Shown one piece after another: positions 1-7,705 of a DNA stretch of 64,000 nt (position 1 is the stretch's first letter; each line of letters opens with the position of its first letter). The DNA lies in NCBI RefSeq assembly GCF_002975175.1, contig NZ_PCNZ01000005.1, positions 1-64,000 on the forward strand, written 5' to 3'. The notes under the pieces are model-generated. The model did no database searches, was not told the origin of the DNA, and was given only the letters and a program-made list of their open reading frames with translations. The translations under genes and the position numbers were made by a program. Origin of the DNA: Bacillus sp. MYb209. Lineage in GTDB: Bacteria > Bacillota > Bacilli > Bacillales > Bacillaceae_G.

Positions 1-17
1 TCAAACTCTCCAATAAA
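1..17 (-). rRNA. 16S rRNA gene, extreme 5' end only
   Basis: Read on the minus strand, bases 17 to 1 give TTTATTGGAGAGTTTGA, the conserved 5' end of Bacillus 16S rRNA. The rest of the gene, and presumably a whole rrn operon, lies outside the left edge. The upstream leader (about 18-116) carries a boxA-like antitermination element: the minus strand reads GTTCTTTGAAAACT at 88-75. Two promoters lie further upstream. Confidence 0.9.
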
Positions 18-116
18 GTTAGTTTGTCTAGCATCTAAAAATAAAAATTGACGTTCACGTTGTTTGTTTCGTTCAGTTTTCAAAGAACTACTTGGTCGCT
101 CATTTGCGACTTCCTT

Positions 117-145
117 ATGTTAACATCTTCGTTTTTCGATGTCAA
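117..145 (-). promoter_or_regulatory. rrn promoter P2 (proximal)
   Basis: On the minus strand TTGACA (145-140) is followed by 17 bases and TAACAT (122-117). This is a near-consensus sigma-A promoter placed about 100 bases upstream of the 16S start, the usual position of the proximal promoter of a tandem Bacillus rrn pair. Confidence 0.8.
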
Positions 146-204
146 CTAAGTTTTTCAATTTCTTTTTTGTCGTTTTCTGCGTTTCCGCATCAGCGACGGT
201 TATT

Positions 205-233
205 AATATATCATGTGAAAAAACGAAATGCAA
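205..233 (-). promoter_or_regulatory. rrn promoter P1 (distal)
   Basis: On the minus strand TTGCAT (233-228) is separated by exactly 17 bases from TATATT (210-205). An A/T-rich tract just upstream (234-262) could act as an UP element. Together with the proximal promoter it forms the tandem arrangement typical of Bacillus rRNA operons. Confidence 0.75.
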
Positions 234-373
234 CACCTTTTGAAAACTTTTTTTAAACCAACTACATTTCTTTTTTAATATCATATACTTAAACGAAATA
301 TCTCTTTCATTTCTAAGTAATTCCTACATATATTCTATATAAAGTCACTCTGCCAAAAAGCGTTTCTTTCTAT

Positions 374-526
374 ATAAAGTGAAACTTTAATCAGTGGGGG
401 GTGTTCATCCCCCACTGATTATTAGTTGAACCAATCGGGCATTTACGGGCAGTTGTCTCCCACCTAACTTTCTCGCATTCGGCGAATTTTGAGGCGAGGG
501 CTTACTGCCCGTTAATGCGGGATAAA
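374..526 (+). repeat. bcr1 repeat, copy 1
   Basis: The element begins ATAAAGTGAAACTTTAATC and ends GCGGGATAAA, so both ends carry ATAAA. An internal inverted repeat (AATCAGTGGGG with CCCCACTGATT) predicts a hairpin at its 5' end, and CGGGCAG pairs with CTGCCCG further in. It matches the bcr1 family that is specific to the B. cereus group. It sits between the rrn promoters and mgtC. Confidence 0.9.
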
Positions 527-566
527 TGTTTTATTCATATACCATATCATACAAGGAGGAATATAC

Positions 567-1247
567 ATGGACTACACCGACTTATTAATAAAATTAGGTC
601 TCTCGGCTATTTTAGGATTCGCTATCGGTTTAGAGCGCGAATTAAAACGTAAACCACTCGGTTTAAAAACTTGTTTAGTTATTTCTATTATTAGTTGCCT
701 CCTGACTATTGTTTCTATTAAAGCAGCTTATAACTTACCACATACCGATCATATGAATATGGATCCACTTCGACTTGCCGCTCAAATCGTATCAGGAATC
801 GGCTTTTTAGGTGCCGGTGTAATTTTACGAAGAGGAAACGATAGTATTGCGGGACTAACGACTGCTGCTATGATTTGGGGTGCTTCTGGTATTGGCATTG
901 CCGTTGGAGCCGGCTTCTATATCGAGGCGATTTTCGGGATGTGTTTCCTTATGATTAGTGTAGAACTTATCCCATTAACTATGAAATTCGTCGGCCCTAG
1001 ATCATTTCGTCAACGTGATATCGCAGTTAAACTCGTTGTACGAAATATGGACAATATCCCCATTGTAATTGAAGAAATAAAAGAGATGGATATAAAGGTT
1101 AAAAATATGAAGCTCAAAACATTAGAAAACGGCGCTCACTACTTACATCTTAAATTGTCTATCGATCAAAAAAGACATACTGCCGATGTTTATTATGCTC
1201 TTCAGCATCTTGAAAGTGTTCAACAAACTGAAGTGGAGAGTATGTAA
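567..1247 (+). CDS. mgtC: MgtC/SapB family membrane protein
   Basis: The 226-aa product has four to five hydrophobic segments in residues 5-140, including GLERELKRKPLGLKT and the conserved GIGFLGAGVI stretch typical of MgtC/SapB. A soluble ACT-like C-terminal part follows (about 150-226). MgtC proteins lie in the cytoplasmic membrane and affect Mg2+ adaptation and, in some bacteria, ATP synthase activity; the exact role here is unknown. ATG 567 follows a strong AAGGAGG site. The gene stands alone: its terminator was separated from it by the mobile element at 1261-1536. Confidence 0.85.
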   Translation: MDYTDLLIKLGLSAILGFAIGLERELKRKPLGLKTCLVISIISCLLTIVSIKAAYNLPHTDHMNMDPLRLAAQIVSGIGFLGAGVILRRGNDSIAGLTTAAMIWGASGIGIAVGAGFYIEAIFGMCFLMISVELIPLTMKFVGPRSFRQRDIAVKLVVRNMDNIPIVIEEIKEMDIKVKNMKLKTLENGAHYLHLKLSIDQKRHTADVYYALQHLESVQQTEVESM

Positions 1248-1260
1248 CATAAAGAAAAAC

Positions 1261-1536
1261 GTAACTACTCAGCCGTACATTTCATTTAGCATTTTGGTAA
1301 GGAGTATTATTCCAGCGAAAATACGTACCTTATTGCCTATATATTTTTTCATTTTTCAGCATATAGATTACTGCCATGGAGATAAAAATGGACCTACACC
1401 TCGCTACCCTTCTTTGTTTTAAAACTTTGCGCGTGGCAGGAAAAGGCACTGACCGCTCCTATACATAGCCAGTCCATCTCAACCATTTAAAAAAATGCTT
1501 TTCTGGCGTTTTTTCATAGGGGGACTGAGTAGTTAC
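1261..1536. mobile_element. 276-bp MITE-like element with inverted ends and 8-bp target duplication
   Basis: The left end GTAACTACTCAG (1261-1272) is the exact reverse complement of the right end CTGAGTAGTTAC (1525-1536). The element is flanked on both sides by AGAAAAAC (1253-1260 and 1537-1544), a perfect 8-bp direct repeat, as expected for a target duplication. It encodes no credible protein. Ends beginning GTAA and an 8-bp duplication fit IS66-family transposition, so a non-autonomous IS66-type derivative is the best guess. It landed at the foot of the mgtC terminator stem. Confidence 0.75.
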
Positions 1537-1576
1537 AGAAAAACTCTCTTTTTAATTAGAGAGTTTTTCTTTTTTC
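1537..1576 (+). terminator. Intrinsic terminator, originally of mgtC
   Basis: A 13-bp stem (AGAAAAACTCTCT at 1537-1549 with AGAGAGTTTTTCT at 1558-1570) is followed by T residues. The mobile element inserted between this hairpin and the mgtC stop codon and duplicated the first 8 bases of the stem, so the hairpin itself is intact. Confidence 0.8.
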
Positions 1577-1626
1577 TATAATGGTAACAATGAATGTAGT
1601 CCTGAAAAGTAAGGAGGAATAGGAAC

Positions 1627-2622
1627 TTGAAATCCCGTCCGAATTTAGTAGATACATTTCGTGATTCCATTATTTTTCGTTTAATTTGTTTTATTATTGT
1701 ACTTACTGCCTTCTCCGGCTTTCTTATACATATATTAGAGCCAGCTCACTTCACCACATGGTTCGACGGGGTTTGGTGGTCAATCGTTACCATTTTCACC
1801 GTTGGATACGGCGATTTTGCCCCTCATACAACGATAGGAAAACTTATTGGTATAGGCATTATTTTATTAGGAACTGGATTTTGTTCTTATTATATGGTTC
1901 TATTCGCTACCGACATGATTAATAAACAATATATGAAAATTAAAGGAGAAGCAGCTGCTACCTCTAATGGTCATATGATTATCGTTGGCTGGAATGAACG
2001 TGCAAAACATGTTGTAAAACAAATGCACATATTACAACCGAACCTTGATATCATTTTAATTGATGAAACACTTTCTTTACTGCCAAAGCCATTTCATCAT
2101 TTAGAATTTATAAAAGGTTGTCCGCATCACGATCAAACTTTATTAAAAGCTAACATTACAACAGCTCACACTATATTAATAACAGCGGATAAAGAGAAGA
2201 ACGAAAGCTTAGCAGATACACAGTCCATTTTAAATATTTTAACTGCAAAAGGACTTAATCCAAACATTCACTGCATCGCTGAACTTCTTACTTCTGAACA
2301 AATCCAAAATGCAACGAGAGCTGGCGTATCAGAAATTATAGAAGGAAATAAATTAACGAGCTATGTATTTACCGCTTCTCTTTTATTCCCTTCCATTTCA
2401 GGTGTACTATTCTCACTTTACGATGAAATCTCTGATAACAAATTACAACTGATGGAGATTTCCCCGTCCTGTATAGGACAATCCTTTGCAAATTGTAGCT
2501 ATACTCTTTTAAAGCAAAACATTCTCTTACTAGGTGTAAAGCGCGACGAACAATATATGATCAATCCAGTTCATTCTTTCATTCTCATCGAAAGCGACAT
2601 ACTCATTGTTATTCACCATTAA
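1627..2622 (+). CDS. yugO: Potassium channel with RCK/TrkA-N domain (YugO-like)
   Basis: This 331-aa protein has a first membrane helix at about 12-35, a pore loop with the K+ selectivity filter TVGYGD (about 58-63), and a second helix at about 70-95. A cytosolic RCK/TrkA-N domain follows, with a Rossmann start GHMIIVGWNERAKHV near 113, and a C-terminal TrkA-C-like part. That layout is a two-TM, ligand-gated K+ channel; in B. subtilis YugO conducts K+ in biofilm signalling. The TTG start at 1627 follows AAGGAGG. Its 3' end overlaps the convergent yugN by 14 bases. Confidence 0.88.
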   Translation: MKSRPNLVDTFRDSIIFRLICFIIVLTAFSGFLIHILEPAHFTTWFDGVWWSIVTIFTVGYGDFAPHTTIGKLIGIGIILLGTGFCSYYMVLFATDMINKQYMKIKGEAAATSNGHMIIVGWNERAKHVVKQMHILQPNLDIILIDETLSLLPKPFHHLEFIKGCPHHDQTLLKANITTAHTILITADKEKNESLADTQSILNILTAKGLNPNIHCIAELLTSEQIQNATRAGVSEIIEGNKLTSYVFTASLLFPSISGVLFSLYDEISDNKLQLMEISPSCIGQSFANCSYTLLKQNILLLGVKRDEQYMINPVHSFILIESDILIVIHH

Positions 2623-3022
2623 AAAAATGACTTTCTAGTTCTTGTACTAGTACTTTACCAATACTGATATATTTTCTTTTCACGTCTCCATCGGGATCTT
2701 TCGGCTCAGCAAATTGATCAAATCCACTCGTTCCAGCTGTTAAAGTATTAACATTATCATCTAGTTCGTCTTGATATACATGCGAAAGAATATACGGCGT
2801 TTCAAGACGGACTACTACCTCAGGCACATCTAGTTCTCCATCCACCGCTGTAAATGGTACTCGTAAAAATTGATAGCCATCTTCTTCGTCGATTTTATAA
2901 TCAAAACATCCTTTATCATAATCCCAATTGCCACCAATACTATATCCAAGTGGTTTCATAACCTCTTCTAACTTATATAACGCATATGTACGTCCTTCTA
3001 AATTTGATTGAATCGGAATCAA
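2609..3022 (-). CDS. yugN: YugN-like family protein
   Basis: The 137-aa soluble protein has no signal or membrane segment. Its sequence, including GGNWDYDKGCFDYKIDEEDG, matches the YugN-like family found next to pgi in Bacillus; its biochemical function is unknown. GGAGGG touches the upstream ATG at 3028, so the in-frame TTG at 3022, with a 6-base gap, is the better start. It lies between the K+ channel gene (convergent) and pgi (same strand), as in B. subtilis. Confidence 0.75.
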   Translation of the reverse strand: MIPIQSNLEGRTYALYKLEEVMKPLGYSIGGNWDYDKGCFDYKIDEEDGYQFLRVPFTAVDGELDVPEVVVRLETPYILSHVYQDELDDNVNTLTAGTSGFDQFAEPKDPDGDVKRKYISIGKVLVQELESHFFNGE

Positions 3023-3099
3023 GCCCATCCCTCCTAGACTTTTCCTTTAGCATACCCATTCTAGTTTGAATATACCGATGTACTTTTCAGTAAAATAAT

Positions 3100-3129
3100 A
3101 AAAAGCGATCGGAGACCCGATCGCTTTTT
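3100..3129 (-). terminator. Terminator after pgi
   Basis: A 13-bp stem AAAAAGCGATCGG / CCGATCGCTTTTT with a 4-base loop ends just before the pgi stop codon at 3131. A/T runs on both sides make it potentially bidirectional. Confidence 0.85.
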
Positions 3130-3130
3130 A

Positions 3131-4483
3131 TTATTTTAAACGCTCTTCTAATTCTGCTTTTAACTCTTCAAATCCTGGTTTTCCAAGTAGAGCAAACATA
3201 TTTTTCTTGTACGCTTCTACTCCTGGTTGGTCAAATGGATTTACGCCTAATAGGTAGCCACTCATCGCACATGCTTTTTCGAAGAAGTATACAAGGTAAC
3301 CGAATGTGTACTCGTTTAGTTCTGGAATGTTTACGATTAAGTTTGGTACTCCGCCATCGCTATGTGCAAGTAATGTACCTTCGTATGCTTTTGTGTTTAC
3401 GAAGTCTATAGTTTCACCAGCAAGATAGTTTAATCCATCTAAATCGTTGTCATCTAATTCGATTTTTAGTTCGTGTGTAGATTTACCTACTTTAAGAACT
3501 GTTTCGAATAGGTCACGACGGCCTTCTTGAATGTATTGACCTAATGAGTGTAAGTCAGTTGAGAAGTTTGCTGAAGATGGGAAAATACCTTTTTGATCTT
3601 TTCCTTCACTTTCACCAAATAACTGTTTCCACCACTCAGAGAAGTAGTGCAGTGCTGGCTCATAGTTAACAAGCATTTCAATTGTTTTCCCTTTATTGTA
3701 TAGGGCATTACGAACTACTGCGTATTGGTAAGCTGGGTTTTCTTCAAGTTCTGATTTCGCGAAGTCATTATGACCAGCAGCTGCACCTTTCATCATCTCT
3801 TCAATGTTTAGGCCACTTACAGCGATTGGTAATAAACCTACTGGTGTTAATACAGAGAAACGACCGCCAACATCATCTGGAATAACGAACGTTTCGTAGC
3901 CTTCATTATCAGATAATGTTTTTAAAGCACCGCGCGCTTTATCTGTAGTCGCATAAATACGTTTGCGTGCTTCTTCTTTTCCATACTTTTCTTCTAATAA
4001 TTTACGGAAAATACGGAATGCGATTGCAGGCTCTGTTGTTGTACCTGATTTGGAAATAACGTTAATAGAAAAGTCTTTACCTTCTAGTACGTCCATTAAA
4101 TCTTTCATGTAAGTGGAGCTAATGTTTTGTCCAACAAATAGCACTTGTGGAGTTTTACGTTGTTCTTTAGAAAGCGTGTTATAGAAAGAATGGTTTAACA
4201 TTTCGATTGCTGCGCGTGCTCCTAGGTAAGAACCACCAATACCTACAACAAGTAAAATGTCAGAGTCATTTTTAATTTTTTCTGCGCATTTTTGAATGCG
4301 AGCAAATTCTTCTTTATCATATTGAAGCGGAAGCTCTACCCACCCAAGGAAATCGTTCCCAGCTCCAGTTTTTTCGTGGATTGCATGATGTGTTACTTTT
4401 ACTGCATCACGTAAATAAGTTAGTTCATTTTCACCGATGAAGGATAACGCTTTAGAATAGTCGAACGTTACATGTGTACTCAT
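3131..4483 (-). CDS. pgi: Glucose-6-phosphate isomerase
   Basis: The full-length 450-aa enzyme interconverts glucose 6-phosphate and fructose 6-phosphate in glycolysis and gluconeogenesis. The PGI signature region is present: [17 protein letters not shown] near 79-95, [10 protein letters not shown] near 143-152 and [11 protein letters not shown] near 206-216. The C-terminal signature around SDGGVPNL and the helix after it are also complete. ATG 4483 follows GGAGGG. It is transcribed alone, with its own terminator directly downstream. Confidence 0.97.
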   Translation of the reverse strand: MSTHVTFDYSKALSFIGENELTYLRDAVKVTHHAIHEKTGAGNDFLGWVELPLQYDKEEFARIQKCAEKIKNDSDILLVVGIGGSYLGARAAIEMLNHSFYNTLSKEQRKTPQVLFVGQNISSTYMKDLMDVLEGKDFSINVISKSGTTTEPAIAFRIFRKLLEEKYGKEEARKRIYATTDKARGALKTLSDNEGYETFVIPDDVGGRFSVLTPVGLLPIAVSGLNIEEMMKGAAAGHNDFAKSELEENPAYQYAVVRNALYNKGKTIEMLVNYEPALHYFSEWWKQLFGESEGKDQKGIFPSSANFSTDLHSLGQYIQEGRRDLFETVLKVGKSTHELKIELDDNDLDGLNYLAGETIDFVNTKAYEGTLLAHSDGGVPNLIVNIPELNEYTFGYLVYFFEKACAMSGYLLGVNPFDQPGVEAYKKNMFALLGKPGFEELKAELEERLK

Positions 4484-4701
4484 CTTTTTCCCTCCAATTA
4501 TGTATATGTATTTCTGTATTCACTTTAGCGAAACTAAAGTTGTAAATCAAGCGATTCAATAATTGTAAACGTAACCATTATTTATTTTTTAGAAAAAGTT
4601 CATTTTTTGCATAAAAATTCGCATTTTTCGGTATAGATGTATATACATCATTTTTCGTACATTTTTCATGTATAAAAACAACAAAACTATACCATTCTAT
4701 A

Positions 4702-4729
4702 AAGGAGTTAAATTTTCTTATTAACTCCT
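4702..4729 (+). repeat. Inverted repeat in the yuzA leader
   Basis: AAGGAGTTAA and TTAACTCCTT form a hairpin with a loop of about 8 bases, some 35 bases upstream of the yuzA ribosome site. The left arm itself contains an AGGAG sequence. No T-run follows, so it is not an obvious terminator. It could be a leader structure or an operator. Confidence 0.4.
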
Positions 4730-4764
4730 TGCTTGCTCACGTTTCACATTAAGGGGGACTTTTC

Positions 4765-4998
4765 ATGAGTACTCTACAACGTATCGCATTAGTCTTCACT
4801 GTAATCGGCGCTGTTAACTGGGGACTTATTGGGTTCTTCCAGTTTGACTTAGTAGCGGCTATTTTCGGTGGACAGAACTCAGCTCTTGCACGTATTATTT
4901 ACGGCATCGTTGGTATTTCTGGGCTTATCAATCTCGGCTTACTATTTAAACCATCCGAGAATCTTGGTACTCACCCAGAAACACATGAAATTCAATAG
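4765..4998 (+). CDS. yuzA: DUF378 small membrane protein YuzA
   Basis: The 77-aa protein has two transmembrane helices (about 5-27 and 40-62) with the DUF378 sequence AVNWGLIGFFQFDLVA between and around them. The function is unknown. ATG 4765 is preceded by AAGGGGGA. The gene is divergent from pgi and convergent with yugI, as in B. subtilis. Confidence 0.85.
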   Translation: MSTLQRIALVFTVIGAVNWGLIGFFQFDLVAAIFGGQNSALARIIYGIVGISGLINLGLLFKPSENLGTHPETHEIQ

Positions 4999-5027
4999 TC
5001 AGTATGTCTTTTCGCCTCCGACATACG

Positions 5028-5051
5028 AATATGATTGCATGCAATCATATT
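5028..5051. repeat. 24-bp perfect palindrome
   Basis: AATATGATTGCA is directly followed by its reverse complement TGCAATCATATT with no loop. It lies 30 bases after the yuzA stop and before the convergent terminator. A second small inverted repeat, GTATGTC/GACATAC at 5002-5026, is next to it. It could be a dimeric repressor site or a strong RNA hairpin. Confidence 0.6.
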
Positions 5052-5076
5052 TGCAAATATATATATCATAAGTCAC

Positions 5077-5114
5077 AGTAAAAGAGGAACGCTCATATGC
5101 GTTCCTCTTTTACT
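5077..5114. terminator. Bidirectional terminator between yuzA and yugI
   Basis: A 16-bp stem AGTAAAAGAGGAACGC / GCGTTCCTCTTTTACT surrounds a 6-base loop. The right arm overlaps the last codons of yugI at 5110, so it serves both convergent genes. Confidence 0.85.
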
Positions 5115-5454
5115 TTATTACCTCCGATTCTTCAATCCATTCTGCTAGCTTTTCTCGCAGCGTATTGAACCCTTTATCAGATGGATTCAGTATAAGAACC
5201 CTTCCTTGTTTTCTTTTCGCAGCTTTTAACGATAAACTCATTTTCCTGTGCTCTTCATCAATTGAAAGTACCTTTACTTCTACTGTATCTCCGACCTTCA
5301 AAAAGTCATGAATGTCTTTTACATAACCATTTGTGATTTCAGATATATGCACAAGTCCTTGTGTTTCTGCATCCAAAGCTACAAATGCACCGTAATCTTG
5401 AATTCCAGTTACTTTCCCTGTTACAACCACTCCCGTTGTATATTGTTCTGACAT
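5110..5454 (-). CDS. yugI: S1 RNA-binding general stress protein 13 (YugI)
   Basis: The 114-aa protein is made of one S1 domain (about 5-75: GKVTGIQDYGAFVAL, GLVHISEI, GDTVEVKVLSID) and a basic C-terminal tail. YugI-type proteins bind RNA and associate with ribosomes. The start at ATG 5454 is preferred over 5469 because GGGAG lies at the right distance. A single-gene unit, syntenic with B. subtilis. Confidence 0.88.
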   Translation of the reverse strand: MSEQYTTGVVVTGKVTGIQDYGAFVALDAETQGLVHISEITNGYVKDIHDFLKVGDTVEVKVLSIDEEHRKMSLSLKAAKRKQGRVLILNPSDKGFNTLREKLAEWIEESEVIK

Positions 5455-5613
5455 GTGAAACACTCCCATACGTTTACCATTTTCTCTACAATTGTAAATA
5501 GCAAAGCAGATGTATTTATTGTTAAATATCCGATTAGTGGTAAGTATCCTAAGTAAAACCCCGAGGATACTCCCACCTTATATTAGTAAATTATACCACT
5601 ATGATAGAGCTCA

Positions 5614-5643
5614 TTCAAAATTCATGAAAAAATTTCCTATAAT
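5614..5643 (+). promoter_or_regulatory. Candidate sigma-A promoter on the plus strand
   Basis: TTCAAA (5614-5619), an 18-base spacer and a perfect TATAAT (5638-5643) lie in the alaT-yugI gap and point towards the alaT 3' end. No protein-coding gene follows on this strand; the terminator at 5711-5742 does. Confidence 0.4.
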
Positions 5644-5649
5644 ACGTAT

Positions 5650-5742
5650 AATTCTCCAATATTAGGATAGAATACTAACACATGGCTTTCTAGTATTCCC
5701 CCCCTTTTATGGACAAAACGTATTATGTTTTGTCCTTTTTTT
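5650..5742 (+). ncRNA. Candidate small RNA, partly antisense to the alaT 3' end
   Basis: Downstream of the TATAAT at 5638 comes a hairpin GAATACTA/TAGTATTC (5670-5697). Then comes an intrinsic terminator, GGACAAAAC / GTTTTGTCC followed by seven T (5711-5742). Together they define an RNA of about 90 nt with no coding potential. The terminator half overlaps the last codons of alaT in antisense. I do not recognise the RNA. The alternative is that the hairpin is chance structure in the alaT tail. Confidence 0.35.
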
Positions 5743-6897
5743 ATTCTCTATGAACCGTTCCATTCTCTTCATTGCTTCCATAAGTTGCTCAAGCGATGTT
5801 GCATATGAACAACGAATAAATCCTTCACCACTCCCGCCAAACACATTTCCAGGAACAACAGCCACTTTTTCTTCTAATAATAACTGTTCTGCAAATTCTG
5901 CTGAAGATAGTCCAGTTGAAGCTATAGAAGGGAAGACATAAAATGCCCCGCCTGGCACATGACATGTTAAGCCCATTTCATTGAAAGATGTCGTCATAAA
6001 GTTACGACGTTTTTTATAGCTATCTCTCATTCGAATTACTTCATCATTTCCCCCGCGTAATGCTTCAAGCGCTGCAAATTGAGACATCGTCGGTGCACAC
6101 ATCATTGAATACTGGTGGATTTTGAGCATTAATTCTGAAAATTGCACAGGGGCTGCAATCATCCCAAGACGCCATCCCGTCATGGCAAACCCTTTTGAAA
6201 ACCCTGAAATTAAAATCGTATGGTCACGCATATTTTTAATACTCGCGAAACTCGTATATGCTTCGTCGTATACGAGCTCTGCATAAATTTCATCAGATAA
6301 CACGATTAAATTATACTTCTCAACAATAACTGCTAGCTTTTCTAATTCGGATTTATTTAACATTGCGCCTGTTGGGTTATTGGGGGAACAAAGTAATATT
6401 GCCTTTGTTTTCGTTGTAATAGCTGCTTCAATTTGATTTGGCTGTACTTTAAATTCATCTTCTAATGAAGTCGCTACTGGAACTGGGACCCCGCCCGCTA
6501 ACGTAACAAGCGGTGCATACGAAACGAAGCTTGGTTCAATAATAAGTATTTCATCATCAGGATTTACAATAGCGCGCATCGCTACATCTAGCGCTTGACT
6601 CGCTCCAACTGTAACAATGATTTCATCATTCGGATCATAAGATACTGCAAATTGTTTCTTTAGATACTTTGCTATTTCTTGACGGAGCTCCAATAATCCT
6701 GCATTTGCTGTATATGACGTATATCCTTGTTCTAAAGAACGAATACATGCTTGCCTTACATTCCAAGGGGTAACAAAGTCCGGCTCCCCCACTCCAAGTG
6801 AAATAACACCTTTCATACTTGCCGCTAAATCAAAAAACTTTCGTATACCGGACGGTTGTAAAGATTCTGCTACTCTAGATAGGTCAAATTGCTTCAC
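5707..6897 (-). CDS. alaT: Alanine aminotransferase (class I PLP aminotransferase)
   Basis: The 396-aa fold-type I aminotransferase has the PLP lysine in SGFSKGFAMTGWRLG (near 230-244), the NNPTGA loop and GEPDFVTP. In B. subtilis the AlaT orthologue is needed for alanine synthesis from pyruvate and glutamate. The start is GTG 6897, overlapping the alaR stop by 4 bases (GTGA), so the two genes are translationally coupled. The last dozen residues (ENKKRTKHNTFCP) are encoded in a plus-strand terminator-like hairpin. Confidence 0.88.
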   Translation of the reverse strand: MKQFDLSRVAESLQPSGIRKFFDLAASMKGVISLGVGEPDFVTPWNVRQACIRSLEQGYTSYTANAGLLELRQEIAKYLKKQFAVSYDPNDEIIVTVGASQALDVAMRAIVNPDDEILIIEPSFVSYAPLVTLAGGVPVPVATSLEDEFKVQPNQIEAAITTKTKAILLCSPNNPTGAMLNKSELEKLAVIVEKYNLIVLSDEIYAELVYDEAYTSFASIKNMRDHTILISGFSKGFAMTGWRLGMIAAPVQFSELMLKIHQYSMMCAPTMSQFAALEALRGGNDEVIRMRDSYKKRRNFMTTSFNEMGLTCHVPGGAFYVFPSIASTGLSSAEFAEQLLLEEKVAVVPGNVFGGSGEGFIRCSYATSLEQLMEAMKRMERFIENKKRTKHNTFCP

Positions 6898-7391
6898 GGT
6901 GTCACCACAATTCTCTTATCATCATCTGTCTTTTCATAAATAATCCCCTCATGTTTATACTTCTTCAAAATAAAATGAGTTGTCGTTGAAACGACAGATT
7001 CAATTGTTGCTAATCTCTCAGAAACAAACATTGCTACTTCTCCCATCGTCTTCCCTTCTAATGTAATGGAAAGGTCATATGTTCCAGACATTAAATAAAC
7101 GGATTTCACTTCTGAATAGCGATAAATTTGTTCAGCTACTGCATCAAAACCCACACCACGCTTCGGTGTAACTTTCACATCAATCATCGCCGTTAAACCA
7201 GTATGTTCTTTCACTTTTGTCCAATCGATATGTGTTACATAGTCCACGATAATCTTTTCACTTTCTAATTTCGCAACCATTTTTTTCGCTTCTTCTACTT
7301 CTATATTTAACAACTTCGCTAATGTATCTACAGATAAACGACTATTCTTTTCAAGACAAGCTAATAATTCCAATTCTTTCTCTGTCACCAT
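6894..7391 (-). CDS. alaR: Lrp/AsnC family regulator AlaR
   Basis: The 165-aa protein has an N-terminal winged helix (about 1-60, KELELLACLEKNSRLSVDTL) and a C-terminal AsnC/RAM ligand-binding domain. It probably binds alanine or a related amino acid and controls the alaR-alaT operon, as inferred for B. subtilis AlaR. ATG 7391 is preferred over ATG 7400 because AAGGAAGG touches the latter. The gene is upstream of and coupled to alaT. Confidence 0.85.
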   Translation of the reverse strand: MVTEKELELLACLEKNSRLSVDTLAKLLNIEVEEAKKMVAKLESEKIIVDYVTHIDWTKVKEHTGLTAMIDVKVTPKRGVGFDAVAEQIYRYSEVKSVYLMSGTYDLSITLEGKTMGEVAMFVSERLATIESVVSTTTHFILKKYKHEGIIYEKTDDDKRIVVTP

Positions 7392-7481
7392 ATAAATCAT
7401 CCTTCCTTTTAGTTTGTGTCTAAATTATACAAATACTCTTTCCGGTTTGAAAAGAAGATTTTTTTTGAGAATTATGTCAAA

Positions 7482-7621
7482 ATAAAGTGAAACTTTAATC
7501 AGTGGGAGGATTCATCCCCACTGATTATTAGCCTTCACCAATCGGGCTTTTACGGGCAACCCGGACTCCCACCTAACCTCTTTGTTTCAGCCGTTTTTGG
7601 AGGTGGGGGTCTTACTGCCCC
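7482..7621 (+). repeat. bcr1 repeat, copy 2 (3' end missing)
   Basis: It starts ATAAAGTGAAACTTTAATCA and carries the full hairpin and CGGGC motifs, but runs directly into a second partial copy at CTTACTGCCCC, losing the usual terminal GTTAATGCGGGATAAA. It lies upstream of the dehydrogenase gene at 7706. Confidence 0.85.
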
Positions 7622-7686
7622 AATGAAACTTTAATCAGTGGGAGCTTCATACCCGCTGATTATTAGCACACACCAATCCGGGTAAA
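7622..7686 (+). repeat. bcr1 fragment, tandem to copy 2
   Basis: This is the 5' part of bcr1 only (AATGAAACTTTAATCAGTGG through CACCAATCCGGGTAAA), fused head-to-tail to copy 2. It ends 19 bases before the GTG start of the dehydrogenase, so the repeat supplies most of that gene's untranslated leader. Confidence 0.75.
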
Positions 7687-7705
7687 GAGGAAAGGGGATG
7701 GAACC

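Noticed and set aside
18-373. tRNA genes near the rRNA operon
   Set aside because: No cloverleaf or TTCGA-type T-arm sequence is visible on either strand of the leader region.
1186-1422. 78-codon plus-strand frame after mgtC
   Set aside because: It overlaps the mgtC end in another frame and runs through the 276-bp inverted-repeat element; no ribosome site.
1627-2622. Non-selective NaK channel
   Set aside because: The filter is TVGYGD, not TVGDG, and an RCK domain follows, so it is a K+ channel.
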